A stretch of 64,000 bases of DNA, from contig NZ_BCRM01000028.1 of assembly GCF_001552595.1 (NCBI RefSeq), positions 20,239 through 84,238 of the forward strand. Reading direction: 5' to 3'. Positions 39,905 through 50,300 of this stretch are shown here, piece after piece (positions within the stretch are counted from its first letter, which is position 1; each line of letters begins with the position of its first letter). Under the pieces are notes generated by a model. That model did no database searches and was not told the DNA's origin. It saw nothing but the letters and a program-made list of their open reading frames with translations. The position numbers were made by a program, and so were the translations under genes. The DNA is from Rhodococcus erythropolis NBRC 15567. Lineage in GTDB: Bacteria; Actinomycetota; Actinomycetes; Mycobacteriales; Mycobacteriaceae.

Positions 39905-41481
39905 CGTGAGCCTTCCTGACCGGTGGAGACCAGACCACTGTGCAGTGCCAAGTCACCGACTGCCTTCACTCGAATACGTGTTGCGTTGCCCGGCAGATAC
40001 GGAATCGGGACCTCGTCGAACTCCACGATCTGCACCGACTCGGGCCGTGCGCCTGCTGCGACTGCCCGATCGATCGCCTCCTGGCGAGCGTCGTCGGCAA
40101 GAATCTGCCTGCGCCCGTCCCGTACCGCTTCGACTCGATCTACCTCACCACTGACCTGCGCGATCGCAGCGCCGATCGCATTGGCAACGTCGAAGCGCTC
40201 AGGACGAATCACCGTTCCCAGGCCGGGAAGTTCGTGCTCCAGCAAAACCGATCCCCCGCCAACCGCCACAACGGGAAGTGGATCCGACGTGGTCCGCATC
40301 TGTTCCACGGCGTCGGCGACCCGGCGCGAGATCCGGTCGAGTGCCGTCGACACCAGACCGCGGTCGAGGTGCGCCACCGCACTGCGATCTCCGACGTCGG
40401 CCAAGCCTGCCGCGACGGCTATGTCGGTGGCCGTCAACGTGTCACCGCCGAATACGAGTGCCCGTGAACCCAATTCGTATCCCACAGATTCGGGTCCGAC
40501 TGTGAGTCCGTCCGCATCCACCAGCGAACCACCACCGATACCGATCGAGAAGACGTCCGGCATACGGAAATTGGTCCGTACCCCCGCGACCGTCACCTCC
40601 GTGGTGGCTTCTCTGGGGAAACCGTTGGTCAGTACGCCCACGTCGGTAGTGGTGCCCCCGATGTCGATCACCGCACAGCTGGCCAGACCGGACAGAACAG
40701 CGGCGCCTCGCATGGAGTTGGTCGGTCCCGACGCGAAAGTCGCCACCGGATAACGCCTTGCGTACTCGATGTCCATCAAGGTTCCGTCGTTCTGGCTCAG
40801 ATACAGCGGTGCGGCGATGCCGTGCTCGACCAAAGAACTGGCAAGACCGTCGACGATGTGATCGGCAAGCTCGCGCAGCGCAGCGTTGATGATGGTCGCG
40901 TTCTCCCGCTGGAGTAGACCCACTCGACCGATCTCGTGAGAGAGCGAAATTGCGACGTCCGGACCGAGTTCCTGACGCACGATCTCCGCTGCCGCCGCTT
41001 CGCATTCGAGATTGACCGGAGAGAACACCGACGATATTGCGACCGAACGAGTACCGCTGCGAGCCATGTCGGCGGCATGGCGACGAATCTCGTCGGGATC
41101 CAGCGGTGAGATACGACGACCGTCGAACTCGTGCCCACCGTGAGCGAGGTAGTGCCTTCCTTGCACAGCGGAGACCAGGTCTCGCGGCCACCCCACCATC
41201 GGCGGAAGCGCTGCGGTCGCCGGAAGCCCCAATCGCAGAGCCGCTGTTGGTGCAAGTCCTCGCTGCTCGATGAGAGCGTTGAGAAAGTGCGTCGTGCCGA
41301 TCATCACTGCTTGAACAGCGCTGGGAGAGAACGAGTACTGCTGCTGCAGCGCCGTCAGAGCTCCGCCGATTCCGCCGGTAATGTCCTTGCTGGTCGAGTG
41401 TTTGACATGCCCGATGACGGTGGTCCCGTCCATCAGGACCGCATCGGTGTTTGTACCACCGACGTCGATTCCGATTCGCAT
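39901..41481 (-). CDS. Hydantoinase/oxoprolinase (HyuA-type) subunit
   Basis: A 526-residue protein of the hydantoinase/5-oxoprolinase A family. The N-terminal ATP-site motif is IGIDVGGTNTDAVLM (3-17); further sites are GTTHFLNALIEQRG, the ASKHA-like CAVIDIGGTTTDVGVL and VAVGGGSVLLEHELPG. The family couples ATP hydrolysis to opening of hydantoin, oxoproline or related lactam rings. It is shorter than HyuA (about 690) and has no HyuB partner; the two DUF917 proteins take that place. Overlap with DUF917a supports a shared complex or pathway. Confidence 0.85.
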   Translation of the reverse strand: MRIGIDVGGTNTDAVLMDGTTVIGHVKHSTSKDITGGIGGALTALQQQYSFSPSAVQAVMIGTTHFLNALIEQRGLAPTAALRLGLPATAALPPMVGWPRDLVSAVQGRHYLAHGGHEFDGRRISPLDPDEIRRHAADMARSGTRSVAISSVFSPVNLECEAAAAEIVRQELGPDVAISLSHEIGRVGLLQRENATIINAALRELADHIVDGLASSLVEHGIAAPLYLSQNDGTLMDIEYARRYPVATFASGPTNSMRGAAVLSGLASCAVIDIGGTTTDVGVLTNGFPREATTEVTVAGVRTNFRMPDVFSIGIGGGSLVDADGLTVGPESVGYELGSRALVFGGDTLTATDIAVAAGLADVGDRSAVAHLDRGLVSTALDRISRRVADAVEQMRTTSDPLPVVAVGGGSVLLEHELPGLGTVIRPERFDVANAIGAAIAQVSGEVDRVEAVRDGRRQILADDARQEAIDRAVAAGARPESVQIVEFDEVPIPYLPGNATRIRVKAVGDLALHSGLVSTGQEGSR

Positions 41482-41511
41482 CGCGAACTCCCTTCTACAG
41501 TGTTTGCAGTG

Positions 41512-42879
41512 CTAGTGCGTGAGCGCAGATGTTCCCGAAGGCTCTTGCGGCGCTTCGGTTGTGGTGCGTCCGACCCCGCGAATCAGGCCGAGTCGACCCG
41601 CGACGACGTAGAGAACGAATGCCGAGGCCACCGCGTTGATGGACGGCAAACCGAAGGTGCTGTAATGCCCGATCAGCGCCGAGACGATCCAGATCACCAA
41701 CGTGGTCGGTACCCAAGTGGGCGCCGAGTTCGGGAGGGTACCCGCGGCTCGACTCTCTTCCAGGTCCTTGCGCCAGGTCTTGACGATGAAGTACTCCGCC
41801 ACCATGATTCCGGCGATCGGCGGGAATCCGACGCCTAACAGGATCAGGAAGTCGGTGAACGAGTTCAGGATTCCGGCAGCCGCGAGGATCGAACCGGTCA
41901 CGCCGACCACAGCGGTGACGACGGCGCGATTGATGCGTCGCCCGAACACTACGTCGATGAAGTTCACGATGCCGAGCCCCGAGCTGTACAGGTTCCAGTC
42001 GTTGATCTTGAAAGTTCCGAGAACAATGATGAGAACGCCGACCCAGCCGACCGACGACAGGATGATCGTGGCGATGTCGGAACTGCGAACGGCATGCGCA
42101 AGAAGTACACCGGTCAATCCGATCACGTATTCGCCTAATGTGATTCCGACGAGTGTCTGCTTCACGACGTCACCCGCCGTGCGGTTGAATCGCGTCATGT
42201 CGGGTGTGATCACTGCTCCGGCAATGAAACCGCCTGCGACGATGGTGGTTCCGGCGAGGAAGCTGAGCTCCGGCCCGGCTGGAGCAGATGCCATCAGATC
42301 TGACAGCGAGTGATTACGCAGTTCGGAGATGACGGCCCAACCCACCAGAAGCAGGAACAGGGGAACGGTGATGTTGGCGATCAGCTGCATGGAGCCGAAC
42401 CCGCGAAGGACTATCGCGGTGATCAGAAGGCCGAAGACCAGGGCCCACGCCCACTGCGGCAGAAACGGCATGATTCCGTGCAAACCTGATGCAGAGACAG
42501 CAGATTGGATGCCGAACCAACCGATGAGGCTGACTCCGATCACCAGGCCGATCACCGCGGAACCAGCGTGCCCGAATCCACACCAGCGTGCGACCACCGA
42601 CGTGTTGAGCCCTTCACGAACCCCGATGATGCCGATGAAAATACAGACAACCTCGAGAATCACCGCCCCGACTGTCAATGCCCAGAAGGCATTCCAGAAC
42701 GTCATGCCGTAGCCGAGCGTCGCACCGAGCAGGAACTGTGCGAGTGCCGAAACCTGACCGAATCGCTGTACTGCCACCGAGAACCACGAATACCGTGCTT
42801 CGTCGGGAACGCGGGTGAGCGCGTAGTCGTCACCGTCGGACACTTCACCGCCGGCGGCGGTCGTTGATGTGTTTTTCAT
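41512..42879 (-). CDS. NCS1-family permease (cytosine permease-like)
   Basis: A 455-residue protein with about 12 membrane segments, CodB-like: FGQVSALAQFLLGATLGYGMTFWNAFWALTVG and later AGAVITPDMTRFNR, a conserved NCS1 loop. NCS1 permeases import purines, pyrimidines, hydantoins or allantoin. ATG 42879 is preferred, with GAGGAGTCCGTC upstream. It is the first gene of the operon that includes the hydantoinase and DUF917 proteins, so a ring compound such as a hydantoin or thiohydantoin is the likely cargo. Confidence 0.85.
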   Translation of the reverse strand: MKNTSTTAAGGEVSDGDDYALTRVPDEARYSWFSVAVQRFGQVSALAQFLLGATLGYGMTFWNAFWALTVGAVILEVVCIFIGIIGVREGLNTSVVARWCGFGHAGSAVIGLVIGVSLIGWFGIQSAVSASGLHGIMPFLPQWAWALVFGLLITAIVLRGFGSMQLIANITVPLFLLLVGWAVISELRNHSLSDLMASAPAGPELSFLAGTTIVAGGFIAGAVITPDMTRFNRTAGDVVKQTLVGITLGEYVIGLTGVLLAHAVRSSDIATIILSSVGWVGVLIIVLGTFKINDWNLYSSGLGIVNFIDVVFGRRINRAVVTAVVGVTGSILAAAGILNSFTDFLILLGVGFPPIAGIMVAEYFIVKTWRKDLEESRAAGTLPNSAPTWVPTTLVIWIVSALIGHYSTFGLPSINAVASAFVLYVVAGRLGLIRGVGRTTTEAPQEPSGTSALTH

Positions 42880-43030
42880 GACGGACTCCTCGAATAGTTG
42901 GGAAGTGTTCTCGGAGAAGACGGTACGAATGTGGTCGGGGTCACGCCTATGGGCGAATTGGCGTTTCTTCGTGTTACGACAATGCATTTCGCACAGTCGT
43001 CATTTCACTCAGTCGTCAAATGGCACGGGC

Positions 43031-43762
43031 CTAGCGCAACGCGTACCCGCCGTCGGGGTACAGCGTGGAACCCGTTGTGTACGTGTTGGTGAAGAGATAG
43101 AACACCGCTTGTGCAATCTCGTCTTCGTTCCCGACACGGCCGAGCACGTTGTTCTCCGCACTCCAGGTGAACGCCGCCTCCCGAACCTCCGCCGGGCGCT
43201 GAGCCCACAGATGCCCGTCGATGGTTCCGGGAGCAACGGTGTTGACGCGAATCGGCGACAGTTCGACCGCCAGCCCCCGCCCGAGTCCCTCGATTGCCGC
43301 ATTGGCCGCAACGTAGGCCGCGGCAGCCGCGGGTGGCCGCACACTGGCAGCACCGGACATGAGGACCACCGATGCGGTGGGTGTCAGCCTGTCGAGCGCA
43401 GCGTGCACGACGCGGTACTGCCCCCAGAACTTGGAGGTGAACGGCGACGCCGCTTCCTCGACGCTCTGTTCACGGAACGAGCCGACCTGGTAATCGGCAG
43501 CCGTGGTGAAGAGAGCGTCGACGCTGGGGATGTTGGTGAAGAACGCTTTCACCGAGTCGTCGTCGGAGGTGTCGACGGTGAACCAGTGCGCCGCCGCACC
43601 CAGCTGCGTGGCCGCTGCTTCCAGCTTGGATGCGGTTCGGCCACCGAGAACTACCTGCGCGCCGGCGTCGACGGCAAGCTGCGCCACCCGCAGCCCGATG
43701 CCTGTTCCGCCGCCGATCAGTACGACGGTCTTGCCTGAGAGAGGAGAAGGTGTCGTTGTCAT
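43031..43762 (-). CDS. SDR-family protein lacking the catalytic lysine
   Basis: A 243-residue short-chain dehydrogenase-like protein. The cofactor motif GGGTGIG is at 17-23 and the helix before the active site ends in SGAAS (136-140). Tyr150 is in place, but the YxxxK lysine is Asn154 (YVAAN). The C-terminal GSTLYPDGGYALR is normal. Reduced or altered activity is expected. A -10-like TACAGT six bases before the ATG suggests a leaderless mRNA. It lies upstream of the NCS1 gene with a 151-bp gap and may belong to the same pathway. Confidence 0.8.
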   Translation of the reverse strand: MTTTPSPLSGKTVVLIGGGTGIGLRVAQLAVDAGAQVVLGGRTASKLEAAATQLGAAAHWFTVDTSDDDSVKAFFTNIPSVDALFTTAADYQVGSFREQSVEEAASPFTSKFWGQYRVVHAALDRLTPTASVVLMSGAASVRPPAAAAAYVAANAAIEGLGRGLAVELSPIRVNTVAPGTIDGHLWAQRPAEVREAAFTWSAENNVLGRVGNEDEIAQAVFYLFTNTYTTGSTLYPDGGYALR

Positions 43763-44006
43763 TTAGCGACTGTAAGGCTCACCGAATTGTCCCGACATGT
43801 GCAGAATGCACAGATTTCACTACGCCACGGTGCTAAGTATCCAGACTAAGCCGGTAGAGACTGCCGCCCCCAGGGATCTCACTTGACTGAGTTTGCTGCG
43901 TCGAAACTGCCGTCACATGCACTCCTCCTTCGAGTTCGCTTGTAACAAAACAACTCCCACGACCGAAAATGTCGGTGAACCACAACAGCGAAGGGAAGTA
44001 ACGAAT

Positions 44007-44147
44007 ATGGGATCAGCAGATGTCATGGCCTGGCTCGCCGAGGGTTACCTCGCCGGCGACCCGATTCGCTATCCGCTCTACGTCGGATCGATGTTCCTCG
44101 CGATGCCGTTCCAGTTGATCGGCGTAATTCTGGGTCACCCCTTCTGA
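44007..44147 (+). CDS. Small membrane protein, 46 residues
   Basis: ATG 44007 with GAAGGGAAG upstream. The product MGSADVMAWLAEGYLAGDPI continues into one hydrophobic segment (LYVGSMFLAMPFQLIGVILG) and ends HPF. It has no recognised family. Good ribosome site and amphipathic-plus-membrane form support a real gene. It stands alone between the SDR and the GerW-like gene; the 244-bp gap to its left shows no other feature I can support. Confidence 0.55.
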   Translation: MGSADVMAWLAEGYLAGDPIRYPLYVGSMFLAMPFQLIGVILGHPF

Positions 44148-44162
44148 GTCGCCCCTATTGAG

Positions 44163-44489
44163 TCACCCCTTCCGAATCGTCACATCAGGCCAGGGCGGTC
44201 GACGTAGAACGGCCAGGGTTGCGATCACCGCGGCCGCCAACCCGATGAACTCCCCCATCAAAGCCGCCCTGGTGTGATCGACGGCCGGTGACCACGACGG
44301 CTCACCCTCGTGGATCGAGAACACTCCCACTGGCACCGGTATCGGGTCGCCCCGCCACCGCCGGTGTAGACGCGAAACCGTGATGATCGTCGATCCGTCG
44401 CTGGTCTGGTGAGGTTCTCCGAAGATCGTCGAGGTCCCTGATTCCCCTCGAAATCGCTCCACCGCATCACGAATCTCCATGATCTCCAT
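44163..44489 (-). CDS. GerW/YtfJ-family protein
   Basis: About 108 residues from ATG 44489 (ATG 44480 also possible). The segment SGTSTIFGEPHQTSDGSTIITVSRL resembles the GerW/YtfJ family, named for a Bacillus spore-coat germination protein but widespread in non-sporing actinobacteria with unknown role. A C-terminal hydrophobic segment (ALMGEFIGLAAAVIATLAVL) suggests a membrane tether. It is divergent from the L7/L12-like gene, 39 bp away. Confidence 0.6.
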   Translation of the reverse strand: MEIMEIRDAVERFRGESGTSTIFGEPHQTSDGSTIITVSRLHRRWRGDPIPVPVGVFSIHEGEPSWSPAVDHTRAALMGEFIGLAAAVIATLAVLRRPPWPDVTIRKG

Positions 44490-44528
44490 CGTCGCACCGA
44501 AACAGCAGCCCCGTGCGAGTATCGATCG

Positions 44529-44933
44529 ATGGCCGAGTGGTGGGTACCGAGCAGGCGCGTCGAGCGATGGGGCCAGACGATTGGCCTCGTCCTGCTCGTA
44601 GTCGTAGTCGGTCCGAGCACCATCCATACAGTGGCCACGGAACCGACAACCGGTAATTGGGTTCGCCTGGCAATCTGGCTTTTCGCGACGGTCGGATTTG
44701 CCTACGGCACCGTCCAAGCCTGGCGAACCAGGAACAATCCTCAACCGGCGTGGGGGGAAGGGACAACTGCCCCCACCGAAATACCCGCCGACGACGTCCG
44801 TAGCGCACTCGCGTCGACTGACGACCGTATTCCGGCAATCAAGGCACTACGCGAACTGCATCCGGGCTTGGGTCTGAAGGATGCGATGGATCTGATCGAC
44901 GCTCAGCGGGGCGAACAGGGCCCGCATCACTGA
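44529..44933 (+). CDS. Membrane protein with L7/L12-like C-terminal domain
   Basis: A 134-residue protein with two membrane segments (TIGLVLLVVVVGPSTIHTVA and LAIWLFATVGFAYGTV) followed by a cytoplasmic tail. The tail IPAIKALRELHPGLGLKDAMDLID resembles the ribosomal L7/L12 C-terminal fold, a combination seen in uncharacterised actinobacterial proteins. Function unknown. It is divergent from the GerW-like gene. Confidence 0.65.
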   Translation: MAEWWVPSRRVERWGQTIGLVLLVVVVGPSTIHTVATEPTTGNWVRLAIWLFATVGFAYGTVQAWRTRNNPQPAWGEGTTAPTEIPADDVRSALASTDDRIPAIKALRELHPGLGLKDAMDLIDAQRGEQGPHH

Positions 44934-45361
44934 TAGTTGCGACCATCACAATCACAGTTAGGTATCGACACCTGACCGCCACGATCGGGCAAGCACACCA
45001 GGAGTTAACCACCTGACAGACAGGCTGTTTCGCCGAGTTTGACAAATGTGGTCAATCGGTGAGCGTCGACTCGACCGATTCAACTCACCGTACCAATCGA
45101 ATTCGCCGTTCAGCATTCCACTCATGGCCCAATGCCACTATTACCCAACGATTTACAACCGGAACTACGGTATCCAGTGAGAACTTTCGCGACAGTGCAG
45201 CATCTTTCGTCCAGTTGAGTTGACCGAAACTTGACGTTACGTTGAATTTCAAAGCAATAGCCCGGTCTTGACCTGCGATGGTGTGAGCGCAACGCCCACC
45301 TACGCGTGACACGTGGCTGCCCGTATGGGCGCTGTGAATGCCTGATTGTTCGAGGAGTGGA
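44934..45361. other. 428-bp intergenic region before the BCCT gene
   Basis: No convincing gene. A 108-codon minus-strand frame inside it lacks a ribosome site and coding-like composition. The region is less GC-rich than its surroundings and contains several TTGAC motifs (for example near 45223 and 45273), so it probably holds the promoter and osmo-control sites of the BCCT transporter. No clear palindromic operator was found. Confidence 0.4.
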
Positions 45362-47215
45362 ATGACTGCGGTCAAAACTGCGTGGCGTGAACTACGGAAA
45401 CCCGTGTTCATCCCCGCGTCGATAGTGATCTTTGCCCTGATCGCCTTTGCCGTGATCTATGCGGGAACCGCTGCGGATGCTTTCGAAACTCTCAACAACG
45501 TGATCAGCGACGGCGTCGGCTGGTGGTACATCCTCTCTGCTACCGGTTTCGTGATCTTTGCGCTGTACTGCGGAATCAGCCGCATCGGCAACATCCGATT
45601 GGGGCGCGACGACGAGCAACCCGAGTTCGGCATGCTCTCGTGGTTCGCGATGCTCTTCAGCGCCGGGATGGGCATCGGCCTCGTGTTCTACGGAGTGGCA
45701 GAACCCCTTTCGCACTATGTGAACCCTCCCGTCGCCGGGCAGATCGCGGGATCCACGGACGCCGCAGCCAATCAAGCGATGGAACTGACGCTGTTCCACT
45801 GGGGCCTTCATGCATGGGCGATCTACGTCGTCGTCGGCCTTGGTCTGGCGTACATGACCTACCGCAAGGGTCGTCCGCTCTCGATCCGTTGGTTGCTCGA
45901 GCCGCTCCTCGGACGGGCTCGCATCGAAGGAAAGATCGGCCACGCCATCGACGTCGTCGCCATCGTCGGCACGCTGTTCGGTGTCGCGACGTCGCTGGGC
46001 TTCGGTGTCCAGCAGATCTCGGCCGGCCTCGACTACCTCGGCTGGGTGGAGACCGACAACTGGTTGGTCATCACCATCATCGTCATCGTGACGGGCATGG
46101 CCACCTTCTCGGTCGTCTCCGGCGTCACCAAGGGCCTCAAGTGGCTCTCCAACATCAACATGATGCTTGCTGCCGCGCTGGCCCTGTTCGTCCTGATTCT
46201 AGGACCGACATTGTTCCTGATGCAGTCGTGGGTGCAGAACCTCGGCGGATACGTCCAGGCCTTGCCCGAGCTGATGCTGCGCACGTCCCCGTTCGCCGAA
46301 GACGGCTGGCAGGGTGCATGGACCATCTTCTACTGGGGTTGGTGGATGAGTTGGGCACCGTTCGTCGGCATGTTCATCGCGCGCATCTCACGCGGCCGCA
46401 CCATCCGCGAATTCGTCTTCGGTGTGCTGCTGGCCCCGACGCTGGTTGGTTCGTTGTGGTTCACGATCTTCGGTAACTCCGGCATTCTGCGTCAGCGCAA
46501 CGAGGGCACGATGCTCGACGCATCCGGCGCAGTGGACACCAACACGTCGCTGTTCACGCTTCTCGACGGACTTCCGCTCGGAACGATTTCGAGTGTTCTC
46601 GCGATCGTCGTGATCGTCTTCTTCTTCGTCACGTCCGCGGATTCCGGCTCGATCGTCATCGACATCCTTGCGACCGGTGGCAGCTTGGAGACCTCCAAGA
46701 TCACGCGTGTCTACTGGACGTTCCTCTCCGGTGCCGCGGCCGCAGTTCTCCTCATCGTGGGTGGCAGTGGATCGCTCACGGCGCTGCAAACCGTTGCCAT
46801 CGCCACGGCGGTACCGTTCTCGGTCATCATGGTGCTGGCATGTCTGTCGATGCTGAAGGCGTTCCGATACGAGGTCGCGTCGGCACCACGCTATCTGCGG
46901 GTTTCTACAAATACCTCGGCATCGACCGACGTTCCGCAACCCACCGAAAAGCGGCTCCGCGATCTGAAGATCTCGTCGACCTTCGCCGGGCTCACTCCGT
47001 CACAAAGCGGGATCATGACGGATCCCTCCGACGCCCACATGCTCGTCGCGGTCCACGAAGTTCCCGCCCATGCGGTCAACATCGACCCGGATACCGGCGC
47101 CGTCGACTTCTCCGAGGAATCGAAGGTCGTCGATCCGCTGGGCGGAGAGGTGTTCGACACACCCGAGTTCGCCGACTCGGCAGAAGGCCACGCGCAAGCT
47201 GCCAGTACGGACTGA
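45362..47215 (+). CDS. BCCT-family betaine/carnitine/choline transporter
   Basis: A 617-residue secondary transporter with 12 membrane segments. Diagnostic segments are FSAGMGIGLVFYGVAEPLSHY (first-helix glycine-rich region) and the Trp-rich FYWGWWMSWAPFVGMFIARISRGRTIREF. BCCT members import compatible solutes with Na+ or H+. ATG 45362 is chosen with GAGGAGTGGA upstream. The C-terminal tail of about 110 residues is hydrophilic and acidic and may serve osmosensing, as in BetP, though it lacks BetP's strongly basic end. Confidence 0.88.
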   Translation: MTAVKTAWRELRKPVFIPASIVIFALIAFAVIYAGTAADAFETLNNVISDGVGWWYILSATGFVIFALYCGISRIGNIRLGRDDEQPEFGMLSWFAMLFSAGMGIGLVFYGVAEPLSHYVNPPVAGQIAGSTDAAANQAMELTLFHWGLHAWAIYVVVGLGLAYMTYRKGRPLSIRWLLEPLLGRARIEGKIGHAIDVVAIVGTLFGVATSLGFGVQQISAGLDYLGWVETDNWLVITIIVIVTGMATFSVVSGVTKGLKWLSNINMMLAAALALFVLILGPTLFLMQSWVQNLGGYVQALPELMLRTSPFAEDGWQGAWTIFYWGWWMSWAPFVGMFIARISRGRTIREFVFGVLLAPTLVGSLWFTIFGNSGILRQRNEGTMLDASGAVDTNTSLFTLLDGLPLGTISSVLAIVVIVFFFVTSADSGSIVIDILATGGSLETSKITRVYWTFLSGAAAAVLLIVGGSGSLTALQTVAIATAVPFSVIMVLACLSMLKAFRYEVASAPRYLRVSTNTSASTDVPQPTEKRLRDLKISSTFAGLTPSQSGIMTDPSDAHMLVAVHEVPAHAVNIDPDTGAVDFSEESKVVDPLGGEVFDTPEFADSAEGHAQAASTD

Positions 47216-47313
47216 CCGGCACGTTCGGCATGTTGCATTAGGCATATCTGTTCACCAACTCGCAAACTTGTCATGAGACTTTCAACTCGACAGTTCGCAG
47301 GACTCTAAGTTTC

Positions 47314-50300
47314 GTGAGTAGAACAGGACCAACGGGTTTGCCACTCCAGTCGCAGTCGGAGACGGAACAATCTTTCGGGATTCCGTCCGTATTCCTACGG
47401 TCGGCGCATGCACCTGCGCCGCGCACGCTCATCGACATCGTGCGGGCCTCAGCCGAGGCCAACCCGGAAGCACCTGCCATCGACGACGGCGACACCACAC
47501 TGTCGTACTCGGAGTTGCTCGACGAGATCGCGCTCGGTGCGCGCTGGCTCGGTGATGCCGGCGTCGGCGCAGGTGACCGCGTCGGAATCAGGATGCCGTC
47601 AGGTTCGCGTTCGCTGTACGTGGCGATCCTGTCGATCCTCGCGGCGGGCGCCGCCTACGTTCCCGTCGACGCCGACGATCCGGAAGAGCGCGCCGAGTTG
47701 GTGTTCGGCGAGGCGCAGGTAGCGGCAATCATCACCGGCGACGGAATCCAGCCGGGGACGGCGCCGAAGCGGCTCGAACATCCACCGGTTCGCGAACCCG
47801 AACCCGAGGACGACGCCTGGATCATCTTCACCTCAGGATCCACGGGCACCCCCAAGGGCGTCGCGGTCACTCACCTCAATGCCGCAGCCTTCGTCGACGC
47901 CGAGGCGCGCATGTTCCTCCAGGACGAGCCCATCGGGCCTGGTGACCGCGTCCTCGCGGGACTCTCCGTGGCATTCGACGCGTCCTGCGAGGAGATGTGG
48001 CTCGCGTGGCGCCACGGCGCCTGCCTCGTCCCGGCTCCTCGTTCGCTGGTTCGCAGCGGCATGGACCTCGGCCCGTGGCTGGTCTCGCGTGACGTCAGCA
48101 TCGTCTCCACTGTGCCGACGCTTGCGTCTCTGTGGCCGGCCGAGGCCCTCGAAGCCGTTCGACTCCTGATCTTCGGCGGCGAAGCCTGCCCACCCGAACT
48201 GGCAGAGCGCCTGGCCGTCGAGGGCCGCGAGGTCTGGAACACTTACGGCCCCACCGAGGCAACCGTCGTCGCCTGCGGCGCACTGATGGACGGCAAGAGC
48301 CCCGTCAGCATCGGCCTCCCCCTCGACGGCTGGGACCTCGCCGTCGTGGACGCCCAGAGCAATCCCGTCGCGGTCGGTGAGGTGGGCGAGCTGGTGATCG
48401 GCGGCGTCGGCCTCGCCCGCTACCTCGATCCCGCGAAGGACGCCGAGAAGTACGCGTCGATGCCCTCTCTCGGGTGGGAACGCGCCTACCGAAGCGGCGA
48501 CCTGGTCCGGCTCGAGACCACCGGCCTGATGTTCCAGGGCCGCGCGGACGATCAGGTCAAGCTCGGCGGCAGGCGCATCGAACTCGGTGAGGTCGACAAC
48601 GCCTTGCAGAACCTGCCGGGCGTGAGCGGCGCTGCCGCAGCCGTGAAGAAGACTGCAGCCGGCAATCAACTCCTCGTCGGATACATCGCCAGCACGGATC
48701 CCGACTTCGATCTCAAGGCCGCTCATGCACTGCTCAGCGAACAGCTCCCAGCAGCCCTCGTGCCGCGTCTGGCGTTGATGGACGAACTTCCGACGCGTAC
48801 GTCAGGCAAGGTCGACCGCAATGCGCTGCCGTGGCCGTTGCCCGGCGCCGGTGAAGATGCGGGGGCCGCGTTGGGCCTCGACGGCACCGCTGCCTGGGTT
48901 GCCGGCCTGTGGGGTTCGATCCTGGGCGCGCAGATCACCGGACTCGACGACGACTTCTTCGAAGTGGGCGGCGGATCCCTCTCTGCGGCTCAGTTGGTGA
49001 CCGCCCTGCGCGAGCGGTTCCCCGAAGTGACCGTCGCACAGCTCTACGACCATCCACGGTTGGGATCGCTCGCCGAATATCTCGACGAATTGGCACCCAC
49101 CGAAACTGTGGAGCCGCGCATCGTCGCTCCGACACCCTTGAAAACTCAGCTCGCGCAGATCGCCGTCACCGTTCCCCTCACGACGCTCACCGGACTGCAG
49201 TGGGTGACGTGGCTGGCGATCGCGAACAACGTCCTCGGCTGGTTCGTCGACGTCAGCTGGGCGCCCACGGTCTCGTGGTGGTGGATCCTGTTGGCATTCA
49301 TCGTGTTCATCACGCCGATCGGGCGCATGACCATCGCTGTCGTCGGAGCGCGCCTGCTCCTGCGCAAGCTGGAACCGGGCACGTATCCCCGAGGCGGTAG
49401 TGAACACCTGCGTCTGTGGATAGCGCTGCGACTCACCGAAGCCAGTGGCGCAGCCAACCTTTCGGGCGCACCGTGGATGCTCTACTACGCCCGCGCCCTC
49501 GGCGCCGACATCGGCAGCGGCGTCGATCTCCACACCCTTCCTCCCATCACCGGCATGCTCGAACTCGGTAACGGCTGCTCCGTCGAACCCGAAGTCGACC
49601 TCTCGGGCCACTGGATCGACGGCGACGTCATCCACATCGGTGAGATCAAGATCGGCGACGGCGCCTCCGTCGGTTCACGCTCGACGCTTCTGCCCGGCGC
49701 GCGTATCGGTCGGGACGCCGTCGTCGAACCCGGATCTGCGGTGTTCGGCCGAGTGAAGGCAAACCAGCAGTGGGCCGGCTCCCCCGCCACCAAGGTCGGG
49801 AAAGCGAATCATCCTTGGCCGGCCGAACATCCGAAGCGCGCACCCGGCTGGGTGCCGGTATACGGCGTCACCTCGGTCTTCCTGGCCGGTATGCCGATCT
49901 TCGCGCTGATGGCCGGAATCGCCTTGATCGGTTGGTGGATCCGCGACACCGACACGCTCGCGAGTGCAGTGCTCCAATCGCTGATCATGCTTCCCGTCGC
50001 GACCATCCTGAGTTTGCTCGTCTTCGCAGTCGTCACACTGGTGGCCGTTCGTCTTCTCTCGATCGGGCTGACCCCCGGCTACCACCCTGTCCGCAGCCGC
50101 ATCGGCTGGCAGGTGTGGGCGACCGAACGCCTGCTCGACTCGGCCAGAACCTTCCTCTTCCCGCTCTACGCGAGCCTGCTGACGCCGGGATGGCTCCGCC
50201 TCCTCGGCGCCAAGATCGGCAAGAACGTCGAAGCATCCACCGTGCTCCTCCTTCCCAAGTTCACGACGGTCGCCGACGGCGCATTCCTCGCCGACGACAC

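Noticed and set aside
45085..45411. 108-codon minus-strand frame before the BCCT gene
   Set aside because: No ribosome site, composition unlike neighbours, and it overlaps the BCCT start and its ribosome site.
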